Below, one piece after another: positions 63,924 through 64,000 of a DNA stretch of 64,000 nucleotides. The translations under genes and the position numbers were made by a program. Source of the DNA: Burkholderia lata (GTDB taxonomy: Bacteria; Pseudomonadota; Gammaproteobacteria; Burkholderiales; Burkholderiaceae); assembly GCF_902499335.1 (NCBI RefSeq), contig NZ_CABVQK010000017.1, positions 147,399 through 211,398 of the forward strand, in the 5' to 3' direction. Every line of letters begins with the position of its first letter. Positions within the stretch are counted from its first letter, which is position 1. The notes beneath the pieces were generated by a model. The model did no database searches. It saw only the letters and a list, made by a program, of their open reading frames with translations, and was not told the origin of the DNA.

Positions 63924-64000
63924 CGAGTCCCGTCCGCTCCGCCAGAAAATGAAGAAGCCCGCCTTGTGCGGGCTTTTTCATTTGCGTTCCCGGTTGCGCC
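63924..64000. repeat. Repeat copy 2: truncated tRNA-Asp 3' end plus terminator
   Basis: Duplicate of 63741-63817 at an offset of 183 bases. It contains only the last 21 bases of a tRNA-Asp (not a functional gene) followed by the same terminator. The 106 bases between the copies have no gene but are rich in short palindromes (GATGCGCGTGCACGCGCATC). Confidence 0.93.

Noticed and set aside
63610..63981. A minus-strand frame of 123 codons over the tRNA array
   Set aside because: It contains GLEPATPGVTGRYSNQLNYRS, the classic spurious translation of tRNA-Asp, plus the translated repeat.

Overview
The window looks like a piece of the main chromosome of a high-GC betaproteobacterium, most probably Burkholderia (cepacia-complex type). 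The basis is gene order (kdsA-eno-ftsB; trpS-dapA-bamC; cysS-glycosylase-accA-tilS-lysC-tRNA-Ser), strong G/C bias at third codon positions, DUF4148 proteins and protein sequence style. The genus is inferred by recognition, not by a search.

Layout. 1-13.5 kb is core housekeeping on the plus strand (end of kdsA, eno, ftsB, hydrolases, an rnm-like PHP gene, yciO-like, a site-2 protease, trpS, a methyltransferase, dapA, bamC, a metallo-beta-lactamase-fold gene), interrupted by a minus-strand block at 2.3-4.3 kb (lipoprotein, hslO, gamma carbonic anhydrase). 13.6-19.8 kb holds an Ala-rich lipoprotein, a ribosomal oxygenase, slyD, a metallophosphatase and mutS. 19.8-21.8 kb is the one clearly accessory stretch: three partial copies of the mutS 5' end separate small genes with base composition unlike the neighbourhood. 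21.8-36.4 kb returns to core genes (FAD oxidoreductase, suhB, trmJ, cysE, lpxH, ppiB/ppiA, a TPR protein, cysS, DNA glycosylase, accA, tilS, lysC, tRNA-Ser).

36.4-42.9 kb has an 800-bp gene-free, partly AT-rich stretch, then a stand-alone NuoM-type proton-pumping subunit directly upstream of a cytochrome bo quinol oxidase operon (cyoABCD). 43-52.5 kb is a two-component system (response regulator, histidine kinase, and a second regulator with a degenerate receiver domain) next to a divergent RND efflux operon (pump, adaptor, outer-membrane factor), bracketed by two DUF4148 proteins. 52.8-59 kb has a PXPV-type exported protein and a YejABEF peptide ABC importer. The end carries an NlpC/P60 hydrolase, a patatin lipoprotein, gltX and a tRNA array: Ala(GGC), then three tandem Glu(UUC)-Asp(GUC) pairs, followed by a 183-bp repeat that duplicates the 3' end of the last tRNA-Asp.

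The most unusual item is the mutS-linked repeat array. Each insertion seems to join the 5' part of mutS after about codon 21, where a short palindrome in two of the copies supplies a stop codon. The small genes between the copies look like orphan immunity-type proteins, but that assignment is inference.
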